From: CAVQEG01 sp963711465
GTDB taxonomy: Bacteria > Bacteroidota > Ignavibacteria > OLB7
Direction of reading: 5' to 3'
DNA: 64,000 bases
Assembly (NCBI GenBank): GCA_963711465.1
Contig: CAVQEG010000001.1
Location: 2,232,001-2,296,000, forward strand
Position numbers and translations under genes: made by a program. Below, piece by piece: positions 1 through 8,111 of the stretch; the first letter of the stretch is position 1, and the number at the start of each line of letters is the position of its first letter. The notes beneath the pieces are model-generated. The model was not told where the DNA came from. It saw only the letters and a program-made list of their open reading frames with translations, and made no database searches.

Positions 1-2428
1 CATCGAACACGTCGCTGAAGCGCGGTCGCTCCACGTTCGTCACCCGCACCAGACCCTGTCCGGTCGGTCCCTGCGGAACCGTCCACTCGTAGCTGCCGAC
101 GTAGGCCGGAAGGCGATGCGCCATCTCGGTCCACGTCGCTCCGCCGTCGAGCGAGTAGTCGATGTTCACGTTGTCGGTGGTGACCGTCGAGAAGCTCACG
201 GTGAGCTTGTGACCCGGTATGAGGCGCTCGCCGCCGTTGGGCACCAGCACCTTCACGCTCGGCTCCTCGACGATCGTGAAGACCGCGTCGGAGGTGTCGC
301 CCATCGGTGAACCTGAGATCGTCACGCGTACGAGCGCGGTCGTCGACGGCGTGTTCGGAACGATCCAGTCATACCCGTTGGACGCCGGCTCGTTGGGACT
401 CGAGAGGTTGTCCGCGACGGTCATCCATGTCGCCCCGTCATCGGTGGAGTAGTCGACATCCACGGTGAATGCCGACGGGATGTACTTCGAGTGCCAGACG
501 ATTCGATTGGTATCGCTGGCAACCCAGCGCTGACCTCCGTTGGGCGCGTCGACGGTAATGACCGGGCGGACGAGCGAGAAGACGGCGTCGGAGGAATCCA
601 TTTCATAGCTGTTGACCTGGCTGACAAGCTTCACCAGCGCCCTGTCGGTTTCGACGTTCGGGGTGGTGATTGTCATGGTATTCATCCCCTGGTGCGTCTG
701 GTCTTTCGGGATGGTGCCCATCATCGTCCAGCTGTTCCCGCCATCGAGCGAGAGGTAGGCGTCGATCGGCAGCGGCCGATTGAGTGTGAATCGCACATCG
801 GCCTGGTAGTTGACCGTCAGCTGTTCACCGCCGTTTGGCGAGTCCACCGTGATACCGCCACCGTTGAAGTTGCCCTCGTCGGCACCGATGTCCGGGAAGG
901 CAGCGTCACGCGTGTCACCGTCGCAGTCCTGGTCGACACCGGTGCGGGGCGTACCGGCGCTCTCCACCGGCGTCGGCAGCATCGTTGAAATGTGGAGGTT
1001 GCCGCTCGACGGCGAGATGAAGCGGGGGTCGCCCGACTTCGAATTCGCGTCCTGTCCGCTCCGACTCCGCCACGCGTTGATCGACCGGAGGTAGCTGTTG
1101 CCGTAGCGCCCGAAGTAGTCGTCGCGCCCGCTCGGATAGTCGTAGACATTGTTGTCGGAGTTGAAGTCGGACGGGCTGTAGGCGTAGACCCCGTAGTTGC
1201 GCCCGCCCCGCTTCGACTGGAAGATGTTGTTGTACATGTCGACGTGGCGCGCGTAGTAGCCGTAGAGCATGTACGTGCCCGCACTCGAGCTGCCGCCGGC
1301 GTAGAGGGAATTGTTCTCGTAGGTGATCGAACCGGATGCACCGTAGGAGTACTGGTAGAGCAGGTAGTAGTAGTAGTTCGTGCTCCGGGCCAGACTCACC
1401 ATGTTGTTCCTGATCGTCTGATCGTGCCCCGAGCGCTGGTAGTAGCGGTAGACATAGATACCGTAGAACGTCCCGTAGCTGCCGCTGGAGCGGAAGTCGT
1501 GGATGTTGTTGCCGTCGATGATCTCGTCGGACGTATAGCTGCCGTAGTCGTCGATGTAGATGGCGTAGAGATACCCGTTCGGCGCGCTCGAGGTCATGTG
1601 GATCTCGTTGTTCGCCACCGTGTTGTTCCGAGCGTAGCTCATGTACACCGCGTAGGCGCTGTAGTAGTACTGCGACCCGCGCCCCCAGTTGACGATGTCG
1701 TTGTTCCGGATCTCGTTGTAGTCGCTCTGGTAGCCGTACCCGCCGTAGATCACCACACCGTAGTTGGAGCGGTACGATCCGTTCGGATCACCGATCTGGT
1801 TGTTCTCGATCAGATTGTGATCACAGTTGCCGTAGCTGTAGCCGTACCCGCCGATCATCACCACGCCGGCGCCGGAACTCGAGGAGAGGTAGTAGTAGCC
1901 GACCGACTGCAGCTTGCAGTTGCGCACCGTGTTGTAGCTCGCATTATGCTTCAGCCGGATCGCCTGGCAGTAGGATGTGCTGGTGTTGCGGATCAGCATG
2001 TTGCGCGTCGGAGTTCCGCTCGAGGAACTGTTCCCGTCGATGATGTAGTACGATCCCCCGTTGATGGTGAACACTGCGTCGTAGGACAGACTTCCCGAGA
2101 ACGTCACGTCCGCCCCGGCCGCCGGACGGAACGTGACGGTATTCGTCGAGCTCATACCGCTGACCGAGTAGAGGTCGAAGCCGCCGCTTGGAATCGAATA
2201 GCTGCCGCCGTCGATCTCGAACACCACCGGACCGGAGACGCCGTTGGAGTTCAAAGCGGAAATCGCGCTCTGCACCGAACTGTAGCTGCCGCTGCTTCCG
2301 ATCGTGTAGGTGCCGCTCATGCCCGCGTAGGCACTGCCCGCCGCGAGGCCCATTGTCACAAGAACTGAGGTCAGAATTCGAAGCAGTCGCCCTCGGCGCT
2401 GCTCCGCACCATGGTAGTCGTAGTGCAT
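1..2428 (-). CDS. Exported right-handed beta-helix protein with Kre9/Knh1-like repeats (3' end outside window)
   Basis: An open frame runs on the minus strand from an ATG at 2428 to the window edge (809 codons, no stop). The first ~36 residues are basic then hydrophobic and end in AGSAYA, a signal peptide. Residues ~37-480 are rich in Tyr, Asn, Ser and Gly with recurring N-N-x-I and IDGN steps, the pattern of a parallel beta-helix (NosD/pectate-lyase-like). From ~residue 510 there are at least three ~100-residue modules starting SPNGGE or APNGGQ and carrying yS-DGG-tW, as in Ser-Thr-rich Kre9/Knh1-like beta-sandwich domains. The same module builds the next gene (3263-5401). The C terminus is not visible; a T9SS sorting domain is expected by analogy only. 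Function is probably surface adhesion or carbohydrate binding, by inference. Confidence 0.8.
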   Translation of the reverse strand, partial: MHYDYHGAEQRRGRLLRILTSVLVTMGLAAGSAYAGMSGTYTIGSSGSYSSVQSAISALNSNGVSGPVVFEIDGGSYSIPSGGFDLYSVSGMSSTNTVTFRPAAGADVTFSGSLSYDAVFTINGGSYYIIDGNSSSSGTPTRNMLIRNTSTSYCQAIRLKHNASYNTVRNCKLQSVGYYYLSSSSGAGVVMIGGYGYSYGNCDHNLIENNQIGDPNGSYRSNYGVVIYGGYGYQSDYNEIRNNDIVNWGRGSQYYYSAYAVYMSYARNNTVANNEIHMTSSAPNGYLYAIYIDDYGSYTSDEIIDGNNIHDFRSSGSYGTFYGIYVYRYYQRSGHDQTIRNNMVSLARSTNYYYYLLYQYSYGASGSITYENNSLYAGGSSSAGTYMLYGYYARHVDMYNNIFQSKRGGRNYGVYAYSPSDFNSDNNVYDYPSGRDDYFGRYGNSYLRSINAWRSRSGQDANSKSGDPRFISPSSGNLHISTMLPTPVESAGTPRTGVDQDCDGDTRDAAFPDIGADEGNFNGGGITVDSPNGGEQLTVNYQADVRFTLNRPLPIDAYLSLDGGNSWTMMGTIPKDQTHQGMNTMTITTPNVETDRALVKLVSQVNSYEMDSSDAVFSLVRPVITVDAPNGGQRWVASDTNRIVWHSKYIPSAFTVDVDYSTDDGATWMTVADNLSSPNEPASNGYDWIVPNTPSTTALVRVTISGSPMGDTSDAVFTIVEEPSVKVLVPNGGERLIPGHKLTVSFSTVTTDNVNIDYSLDGGATWTEMAHRLPAYVGSYEWTVPQGPTGQGLVRVTNVERPRFSDVFD

Positions 2429-3262
2429 ACTTCACCCGCGAGTCAATTGAAATGAGGTCGTTGATATCGTTGTCGATCCCGGTGACGATACCGGGAATCC
2501 GGTGCGGCGTCGCCGTAGCACCGATCGGGGTGAAGCTCTCAGGCGGGCGTGCTCCCGGATGCTCTGTGCCCAACATCATCCGGGGACGCCACCAACGCCG
2601 AAGCGCCGCTCGGACGTGTCGTCACGGTTCGGACGGACGCCCGACGAACGCCGGCTGGTTCTGGTTCGGTCTTGATGGAATTCGGAGGTCTCGACCCGCG
2701 GCGTGTCGGAGGCTGGCGGTGATCCCCCGGAGGGTTCATCGCCGTGTCTCGAGCCCGCGAGCGAAGGGGTGAAATCGCGATCGCCCCGATTGCCGGGGAA
2801 TCGCTCCTACGGCCGCGTCGACGGGGAGTCGCGACCGGGTGGTGCCACGAAATGCTACCAACAGTGACTTCTCAATATTACGCTTTCGAACGAGGCACAC
2901 AACGCCGCGAGGCAAATTTTCTCAATCTCTCAAGCCGACGTGTTGCGCGTCCCCTTCGATTGAATTACCGATCGATGGGTTGAATTTGTATCCAAATCGA
3001 TGAATTACCTCCGATGAATGACCGCGCGGCACCTCGGGAGCGCCGCTGGTGGAGGTCGGGGCTCGGGTCACGAGAGTCGCCGGTCCACCGTTTCGTCGAA
3101 TTTTATGCATCTCAAAATTATCGTTCCGTGAGGTGGTGAAAACGAACGAGGGCCGCGTGCGAACCCGGTGATTCGGGAATGCCCGCGGCCCTGAGTGCCC
3201 CAGTGTGCTGCCTATGCCCTGCGGATCGTCAGTGGCATCGACGCGGTCGGCGCCAGACCGTA
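2429..3262. other. Intergenic region, 834 bp
   Basis: No credible gene is seen between the two minus-strand exported proteins. The DNA becomes locally AT-rich around 2865-3010 and 3100-3130, in contrast to the flanking genes. The only clear structure is the hairpin listed at 3137-3192. Confidence 0.5.
3137..3192 (-). terminator. Probable intrinsic terminator of the 3263-5401 gene
   Basis: AGGGCCGCG (3149-3157) pairs perfectly with CGCGGCCCT (3184-3192). Read on the minus strand, the stem is followed by CGTTCGTTTTC, a short T-rich tract. It lies about 70 bp past the stop of the upstream minus-strand gene. Confidence 0.5.
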
Positions 3263-5401
3263 CTATCGCCCCACCACGGCGACCCCGGCGCCCACCGATC
3301 CGTGGTCGTCAGCTACCACCACGCGGTAGGATCCGGCCGGAACGCCATGAAGGTCGAGATCGGCCGCGTGCGAACCTGCCTTCACGCGACCGATCGATCG
3401 CGTCGTGAGGAGCTCTCCCCGTTCATTGTAGAGCTGGACCCGCACCCCCGACGTCTGCCCCTGGTGCCAGGCGACATGCAGCATGTCGACGGCGGGATTC
3501 GGCCAGGCGCGCTCGAGCCACGTGGCCGCCGCGTCCACGCTCGACGGCCCGACCGCTGACGGAAGCGCAATGAACGAGAAGGGATGGTCTGACAGATCGT
3601 ACAGCGACGGATCGCCCGTCTCCTCCACCTTCACCACCATCGACTGACTCGGACCATCGGTGAGGCGAAAGACGATGAACGCGAAGCGCTTCACCGGAAC
3701 CGCATCGGGGGACGGAAGCGACTCGGCGAGGGTGCGCCATGTCGCGCCGCCGTCGGCCGAGATGTGGAGGTCGACCTGCGTGATTCCCATGCTCTCCCAG
3801 GTCACCTCTGCAGTATCCCCCTCGTGCCACACTTCGTCTCCCGCGTTCGGCGAGAGCAGCACGAGACTTCGCTGCGGAATCGGTTTGGGGTGAATGGCGA
3901 ACACGGCGTCGGACGTGTCACGCGTTCCCGAAGCGTCCACTCTGATCAGCGCCGTCATGGTGTTCGCCGCCGGAACCGTCCACGAGAGCGTTCCGCCGCC
4001 GACCGGAGGCGATCCGATCAGCGTCCAGGTGGCACCGCTGTCGAGCGAGAGATAGATATCGACCGAACCGGTGAGATCGGTCGCCGCCCATCGTACTGTC
4101 ACCACCGAATCCTCGGTAAGCACCTCGCCACCGTTCGGGTAGTCGAGCGTGATTGCCGGGTGGAGTCGTCGCTGGATTTCGAAGTCGTTGTCCGACGCAT
4201 CGCTGGAAGCCGGGGTACCGACGACGCGAACGCGATAGCGGTCGCCGGGAGCGTTGGGCGCGACCCAGTCGTAGCGGCCTGCACTGGCTGCAAGACCGGT
4301 GGCGATCAGCGTCCATGTCGATCCACCGTCGCTGGAGAAATACAGGTCGACGGAGGTGACGTCAGCGAACGTCCAGCGCACGGTGATGGTGTCTCCCTCG
4401 GTGTAGTGTTCGCCGCCGTTCGGGAGAATCACACGCACCGACGGATTCGCCCCGACGACAATGGAGAACGGACCGGCGATCGCCTCGACGTTGCCACCGC
4501 TCTGTCGTATGCGGATCAGTCCGGCGTCCGTCACCTGCGTCGGAACGGTCCACGGCATGATGCCGACCAGCGAGCTGACGTTCGTGGCGATGGTCGTCCA
4601 TGTCGCGCCGCCATCGAGACTGTAGGCGATATCGACGAGATCGAGGCGGAACGCCTCCCAGCTGATGATCGTCTTCGCGCCCCGCACGAATTCATCCCCA
4701 TCGCTCGGCGAGTAGATCACGATCGACGGCGACGGCAGCAAGGAGAACCGTTCGTCGGACACATCGCGGATGCGCGGGCGCTCGACGTCGACGGCACGCA
4801 CGAATCCGCCCTCGGTGATTCCGCCCGGAGGCACGAACGACGCGGTTCCGAGTGAGGCATCCACCGAATCGAGAACGGTGCGCCAGCTGGTGCCCGCATC
4901 GCGCGAGTACTCGATGCGCAGCCACTGCACGTTGGCCGACTGCCACTGCACGACGATGGGATCACCGAGCTCGTATTCCTCTCCACCGTTCGGAGAGACG
5001 ATTCGAACCGAGGCACGAACGATCGCGAACGGAGCGTCGGACGCGTCGCTGACGCTCGTGTCGGCGCGGTCCCTGACGCGCACCAGCGCCTGACTGGTGA
5101 CGGTATCGGGCACGACCCACTGGAGACTGTCGATGTAGGCCGGCACCGCATTGATGATCTCCATCCACGTAGTGCCACCATCGAGTGAGTAGTCGATGCG
5201 AATGTTGTCGACCGCGGAATGTTCCCACCGGAGCCAGACATGATCGCCGACGACGAGTCGATCGCCAGCGTCGGGATAGTTCAGGTGCAGCGATGACTGT
5301 GCGAATGCGGTGGTGCCTGCGACGAGGCCGAGGACGGCAGTGATGAGCACAGTGGCAAGCCGACGCACGGTGTGGCGGGTGAATTTGAAGAGGTGTGGCA
5401 T
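3263..5401 (-). CDS. Exported multi-domain Kre9/Knh1-like repeat protein with T9SS type A sorting domain
   Basis: 712 aa from an ATG at 5401. A signal peptide spans residues ~1-34 (hydrophobic stretch ending AFA-QS). About six repeats of ~95 residues follow, each with a PNGGE/SPNAGD-type opening, a W-x-S/A-x-x-V segment, yS-DGG-tW and a W-x-VP close, typical of the Ser-Thr-rich Kre9/Knh1-like beta-sandwich family. The last ~80 residues (AWPNP, then VRVQLYNERGELL, then GSYRVVV) form a T9SS type A sorting domain, so the protein should cross the outer membrane by T9SS and be anchored or released at the surface. The same repeats occur in the 1-2428 gene, suggesting paralogous surface proteins. 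A TAGCTTGC promoter-like box sits on the minus strand at 5469-5476. The role is not determined; adhesion or matrix function is an inference. Confidence 0.85.
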   Translation of the reverse strand: MPHLFKFTRHTVRRLATVLITAVLGLVAGTTAFAQSSLHLNYPDAGDRLVVGDHVWLRWEHSAVDNIRIDYSLDGGTTWMEIINAVPAYIDSLQWVVPDTVTSQALVRVRDRADTSVSDASDAPFAIVRASVRIVSPNGGEEYELGDPIVVQWQSANVQWLRIEYSRDAGTSWRTVLDSVDASLGTASFVPPGGITEGGFVRAVDVERPRIRDVSDERFSLLPSPSIVIYSPSDGDEFVRGAKTIISWEAFRLDLVDIAYSLDGGATWTTIATNVSSLVGIMPWTVPTQVTDAGLIRIRQSGGNVEAIAGPFSIVVGANPSVRVILPNGGEHYTEGDTITVRWTFADVTSVDLYFSSDGGSTWTLIATGLAASAGRYDWVAPNAPGDRYRVRVVGTPASSDASDNDFEIQRRLHPAITLDYPNGGEVLTEDSVVTVRWAATDLTGSVDIYLSLDSGATWTLIGSPPVGGGTLSWTVPAANTMTALIRVDASGTRDTSDAVFAIHPKPIPQRSLVLLSPNAGDEVWHEGDTAEVTWESMGITQVDLHISADGGATWRTLAESLPSPDAVPVKRFAFIVFRLTDGPSQSMVVKVEETGDPSLYDLSDHPFSFIALPSAVGPSSVDAAATWLERAWPNPAVDMLHVAWHQGQTSGVRVQLYNERGELLTTRSIGRVKAGSHAADLDLHGVPAGSYRVVVADDHGSVGAGVAVVGR

Positions 5402-5670
5402 GATCGGGTCGAATTCTGGCGAATGCGAATTGTGGGCGACGTTGGCGGCCGGCGCCTCGAACGGTGCCGCAAGCTACCAAACCAATGCGCGTGCGGGCGG
5501 ATATATCGCCCGTGAACAAGGACTCGACCACGCCGCCGGCTGTTACAGTCCCATCACCACTAATCCGGACGGCGCACCCGGATCGCGACGAGGAGGGCGT
5601 TCACCCGCTCACCTCGGTCGACGCCGATCGTCGAAATCCTCACCCTCTTGCCCACCTGCCATCGTGGCTG

Positions 5671-5702
5671 TAGATTTGTCGGTAGTGTTCAAACGAATAC
5701 TA
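5671..5702 (+). promoter_or_regulatory. lexA promoter -7 box and SOS-box-like operator
   Basis: TAGATTTG (5671-5678) fits the Bacteroidota -7 consensus TAnnTTTG. Four bases later comes the near-perfect palindrome TAGTGTTCAAACGAATACTA (5683-5702; one mismatch between arms). Its core TGTTC-N4-GAATA resembles the TGTTC-N4-GAACA LexA motif described for Verrucomicrobia. It lies where a repressor would cover the start site, 28 bp before the lexA ATG, so autoregulation is the natural reading. Confidence 0.6.
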
Positions 5703-5729
5703 TCGAACCACACCAGAATTCAACCGTCC

Positions 5730-6380
5730 ATGGACGCACTCACACCTCGCCAGGCATCGATTCTCAAGTACATCGAGCTCTTCTTCCGCCGCACGCAGCA
5801 GCCGCCGACCGAGCGGGAGATTGCCGAACACTTCCGGATTCACCAGAGCGCCGTTCGGAAGCATCTGACGGCGCTGGAGAACAAGGGACAGCTCCAATTG
5901 CGGCGCGACGGACGCAGCCGCGGAATTCGGCTTACGAGCATGGCGCCGGCCGTACCGGTTCCGGTCGTCGGATCGGTCGTCGCCGGAGTGCCGCTGACCG
6001 CCGTTGAGAACATCGAGGGTTCGATGATGCTCGACGCGAACGTGGCGGGTTCGGAGGAGGCGTTCCTGCTGCGCGTCCAGGGTGACTCGATGATCGACGA
6101 AGGAATCATGGAGGGCGATCTGATTCTGGTACGGAGGACGTCGACGGTGCGCAACGGAGAGATCGTGGTTGCGCGGATGGGCGACGAGACGACGGTGAAG
6201 CGATTTTACGACATCGCCGGACGGATCGTGCTGGAGCCGGCCAACAAGAAGTACAAGCCGATCCTGGTCGAGGACAAGGAGAATTTCTTCCTGGAAGGAC
6301 GCGTCGTCGCGCTGTTCCGCGAGATGAGCAACTTCTCGCTGGTCAGCCGCGCGACAGCAAGCGAATTCGCCAGCGCATAG
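5730..6380 (+). CDS. lexA: LexA repressor (SOS regulator, S24 self-cleaving)
   Basis: 216 aa. The ATG at 5730 is chosen because the LexA family begins LTPRQ within a few residues of the start. Residues 1-70 form the winged-helix DNA-binding domain (TEREIAEHF, then a recognition helix around AVRKHL). Residues 74-200 form the S24 peptidase. The expected self-cleavage bond Ala85-Gly86 (VVAGV), the catalytic Ser120 in GDSM and Lys157 in TVKR are all present. It should repress SOS genes and cleave itself on RecA filaments. It stands alone between two minus-strand genes and a repeat region, and a palindromic operator directly upstream suggests autorepression. A second LexA-like gene at 57269-57901 lacks the catalytic residues. 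Confidence 0.93.
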   Translation: MDALTPRQASILKYIELFFRRTQQPPTEREIAEHFRIHQSAVRKHLTALENKGQLQLRRDGRSRGIRLTSMAPAVPVPVVGSVVAGVPLTAVENIEGSMMLDANVAGSEEAFLLRVQGDSMIDEGIMEGDLILVRRTSTVRNGEIVVARMGDETTVKRFYDIAGRIVLEPANKKYKPILVEDKENFFLEGRVVALFREMSNFSLVSRATASEFASA

Positions 6381-6525
6381 CCGGCAGATCTCCGTCGCCA
6401 ATGGCGGAACTCCTCGGCGTGCTCCTCGATGATAGCGGAGTACCGCAGGGATGTCCTCGCTGTCGGCGGCTGGTCTCACGCTGACGCTCGACGGCCGCGG
6501 TTTTCACGGGTGGTCTTCGAGTGTA

Positions 6526-6786
6526 GCGGTTGGCCGATTGGGGGTGAGCATCGAATACCCACGGCGATGCCGTGGGCTAAGGGAGGGCGGCCCTCCGGGC
6601 CTTGGTGTGGGTGGTGTACGATGGTGTCGGTGGGCAGGTTGTCGTGGGTGCGTGTCGCGGGACTCGGGTGTCGCGGTTGGCCGATTGGGGGTGAGCATCG
6701 AATACCCACGGCGATGCCGTGGGCTAAGGGAGGGCGGCCCTCCGGGCCTTGGTGTGGGTGGTGTACGACGGTGTCAGTGGGCAGGT
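6526..6786 (+). repeat. REP-like hairpin repeat, two forward copies
   Basis: Two near-identical ~114-bp units (6526-6639 and 6673-6786) contain the perfect hairpin CCCACGGC-GAT-GCCGTGGG, a second palindromic GC stretch (GGGAGGGCGGCCCTCC) and a G/T-rich tail (TTGGTGTGGGTGGTGTACGA). The same unit occurs three times in the opposite orientation at 7288-7835. No transposase or RAYT gene is seen nearby. Confidence 0.8.
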
Positions 6787-6982
6787 AATCGGGGTTGGCC
6801 GCGGGTGGGCATCGGGTGTCGCGGTAGACCGATTGTCTTGACGGCAGGAGCCGTCTGCGATCTCGCGGCGGCCACAGCATTTTCACTGCTACATTCATGC
6901 GGCAAGCACTTCGAAAGCAGTGACAAGACGGCGTTCGCATCCGAGGTGGCGGCGCGAGCAGTGCGCGACGCGGCGACCGCCT

Positions 6983-7093
6983 GATGACCGCTCCGTAGAG
7001 CGGCACATCGCCTGACAACTGATCACCGCTCCGTAGAGCGGCACATCGCCTGACAACTGATCACCGCTCCGTAGAGCGGCACATCGCCTGACA
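6983..7093. repeat. 38-bp tandem repeat, three copies
   Basis: Three head-to-tail copies (6983-7020, 7021-7058, 7059-7093 partial) each contain the small palindrome CCGCTC-CGTA-GAGCGG. They lie between the two opposed groups of the larger hairpin repeats. There is no coding potential worth calling. Confidence 0.85.
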
Positions 7094-7219
7094 CCGCACC
7101 ACCGATCCAAAGATTCGCCGATCCATCGTTCCACCAGCTCCAACCGACCGACGAAACAACCGAACGACGTCTTGACACTGCCGGTGCCGCTGCCGCCGCA
7201 AGCCAATCGGCCCACCGCC

Positions 7220-7835
7220 ACCCCCGAGGACCACTCGCGGCCTAGTGCCACCCCCGTGGCCGAGTCCCGCGACACGCACCCACGACTACCTGCCCACCGA
7301 CACCGTCGTACACCACCCACACCAAGGCCCGGAGGGCCGCCCTCCCTTTGCCCACGGCATCGCCGTGGGTATTCGATGCTCACCCCCAATCGGCCCACCG
7401 CCACCCCCGAGGACCACTCGCGGCCTAGTGCCACCCCCGAGGACCACTCGCGGTCCACCGCCACCCCCGAGGCCGAGTCCCGCGGCACGCGCCCACGACT
7501 ACCTGCCCACCGACACCATCGTACACCACCCACACCAAGGCCCGGAGGGCCGCCCTCCCTTTGCCCACGGCATCGCCGTGGGTATTCGATGCTCACCCCC
7601 AATCGGCCCACCGCCACCCCCGAGGACCACTCGCGGCCTAGTGCCACCCCCGAGGACCACTCGCGGTCTAGTGCCACTCCCGAGGACCACTCGCGGCCCA
7701 CCGCCACCCCCGGGGCCGAGTCCCGCGGCACGCGCCCACGACTACCTGCCCACCGACACCGTCGTACACCACCCACACCAAGGCCCGGAGGGCCGCCCTC
7801 CCTTTGCCCACGGCATCGCCGTGGGTATTCGATGC
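7220..7835 (-). repeat. REP-like hairpin repeat, three reverse copies separated by 30-bp units
   Basis: Three reverse-orientation copies of the 6526-6786 unit lie at 7288-7395, 7501-7608 and 7744-7835. Between and before them, a ~30-bp unit (CACCCCCGAGGACCACTCGC followed by GG[CT]CTAGTGC) is iterated one to three times at about 7220-7260, 7403-7470 and 7609-7720. Apparent long frames here are repeat artefacts, because all six frames carry the same low-complexity Pro/Arg or Gly/Trp texture. Confidence 0.8.
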
Positions 7836-8111
7836 ATGACGCAAGACTCCGGCGTCCGCCTCCGTTGTCGCGATCAACTCAAAGCCCCCCACTCCCGTTC
7901 TCCGCTCCTCTACCGGCCAACAGATTGTTACCCCCACCATGCGAAACGTCACGGTCGCTGCATTGCGGGCGCCCTATATTCGCCGCACATACCGGCGGTG
8001 CGATGCACGCCCTCGCGACACTGCCAGTCGCGGTCGGGTATCGAGGGACGCACCGGATCGGTCGACCATCGACAACAACACTTCCCTTTCGTCCCAACCA
8101 CAGGAGTACCC

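Noticed and set aside
992..2368. Long plus-strand open frame of ~458 codons
   Set aside because: Antisense of the beta-helix gene; its Val/Arg-rich low-complexity product mirrors the Tyr/Asn-rich sense strand, which has a signal peptide and recognisable domains.
6526..7835. CRISPR-like regular repeats
   Set aside because: The units are too long, vary in spacing, occur in both orientations and have no unique spacers; no cas genes are near.
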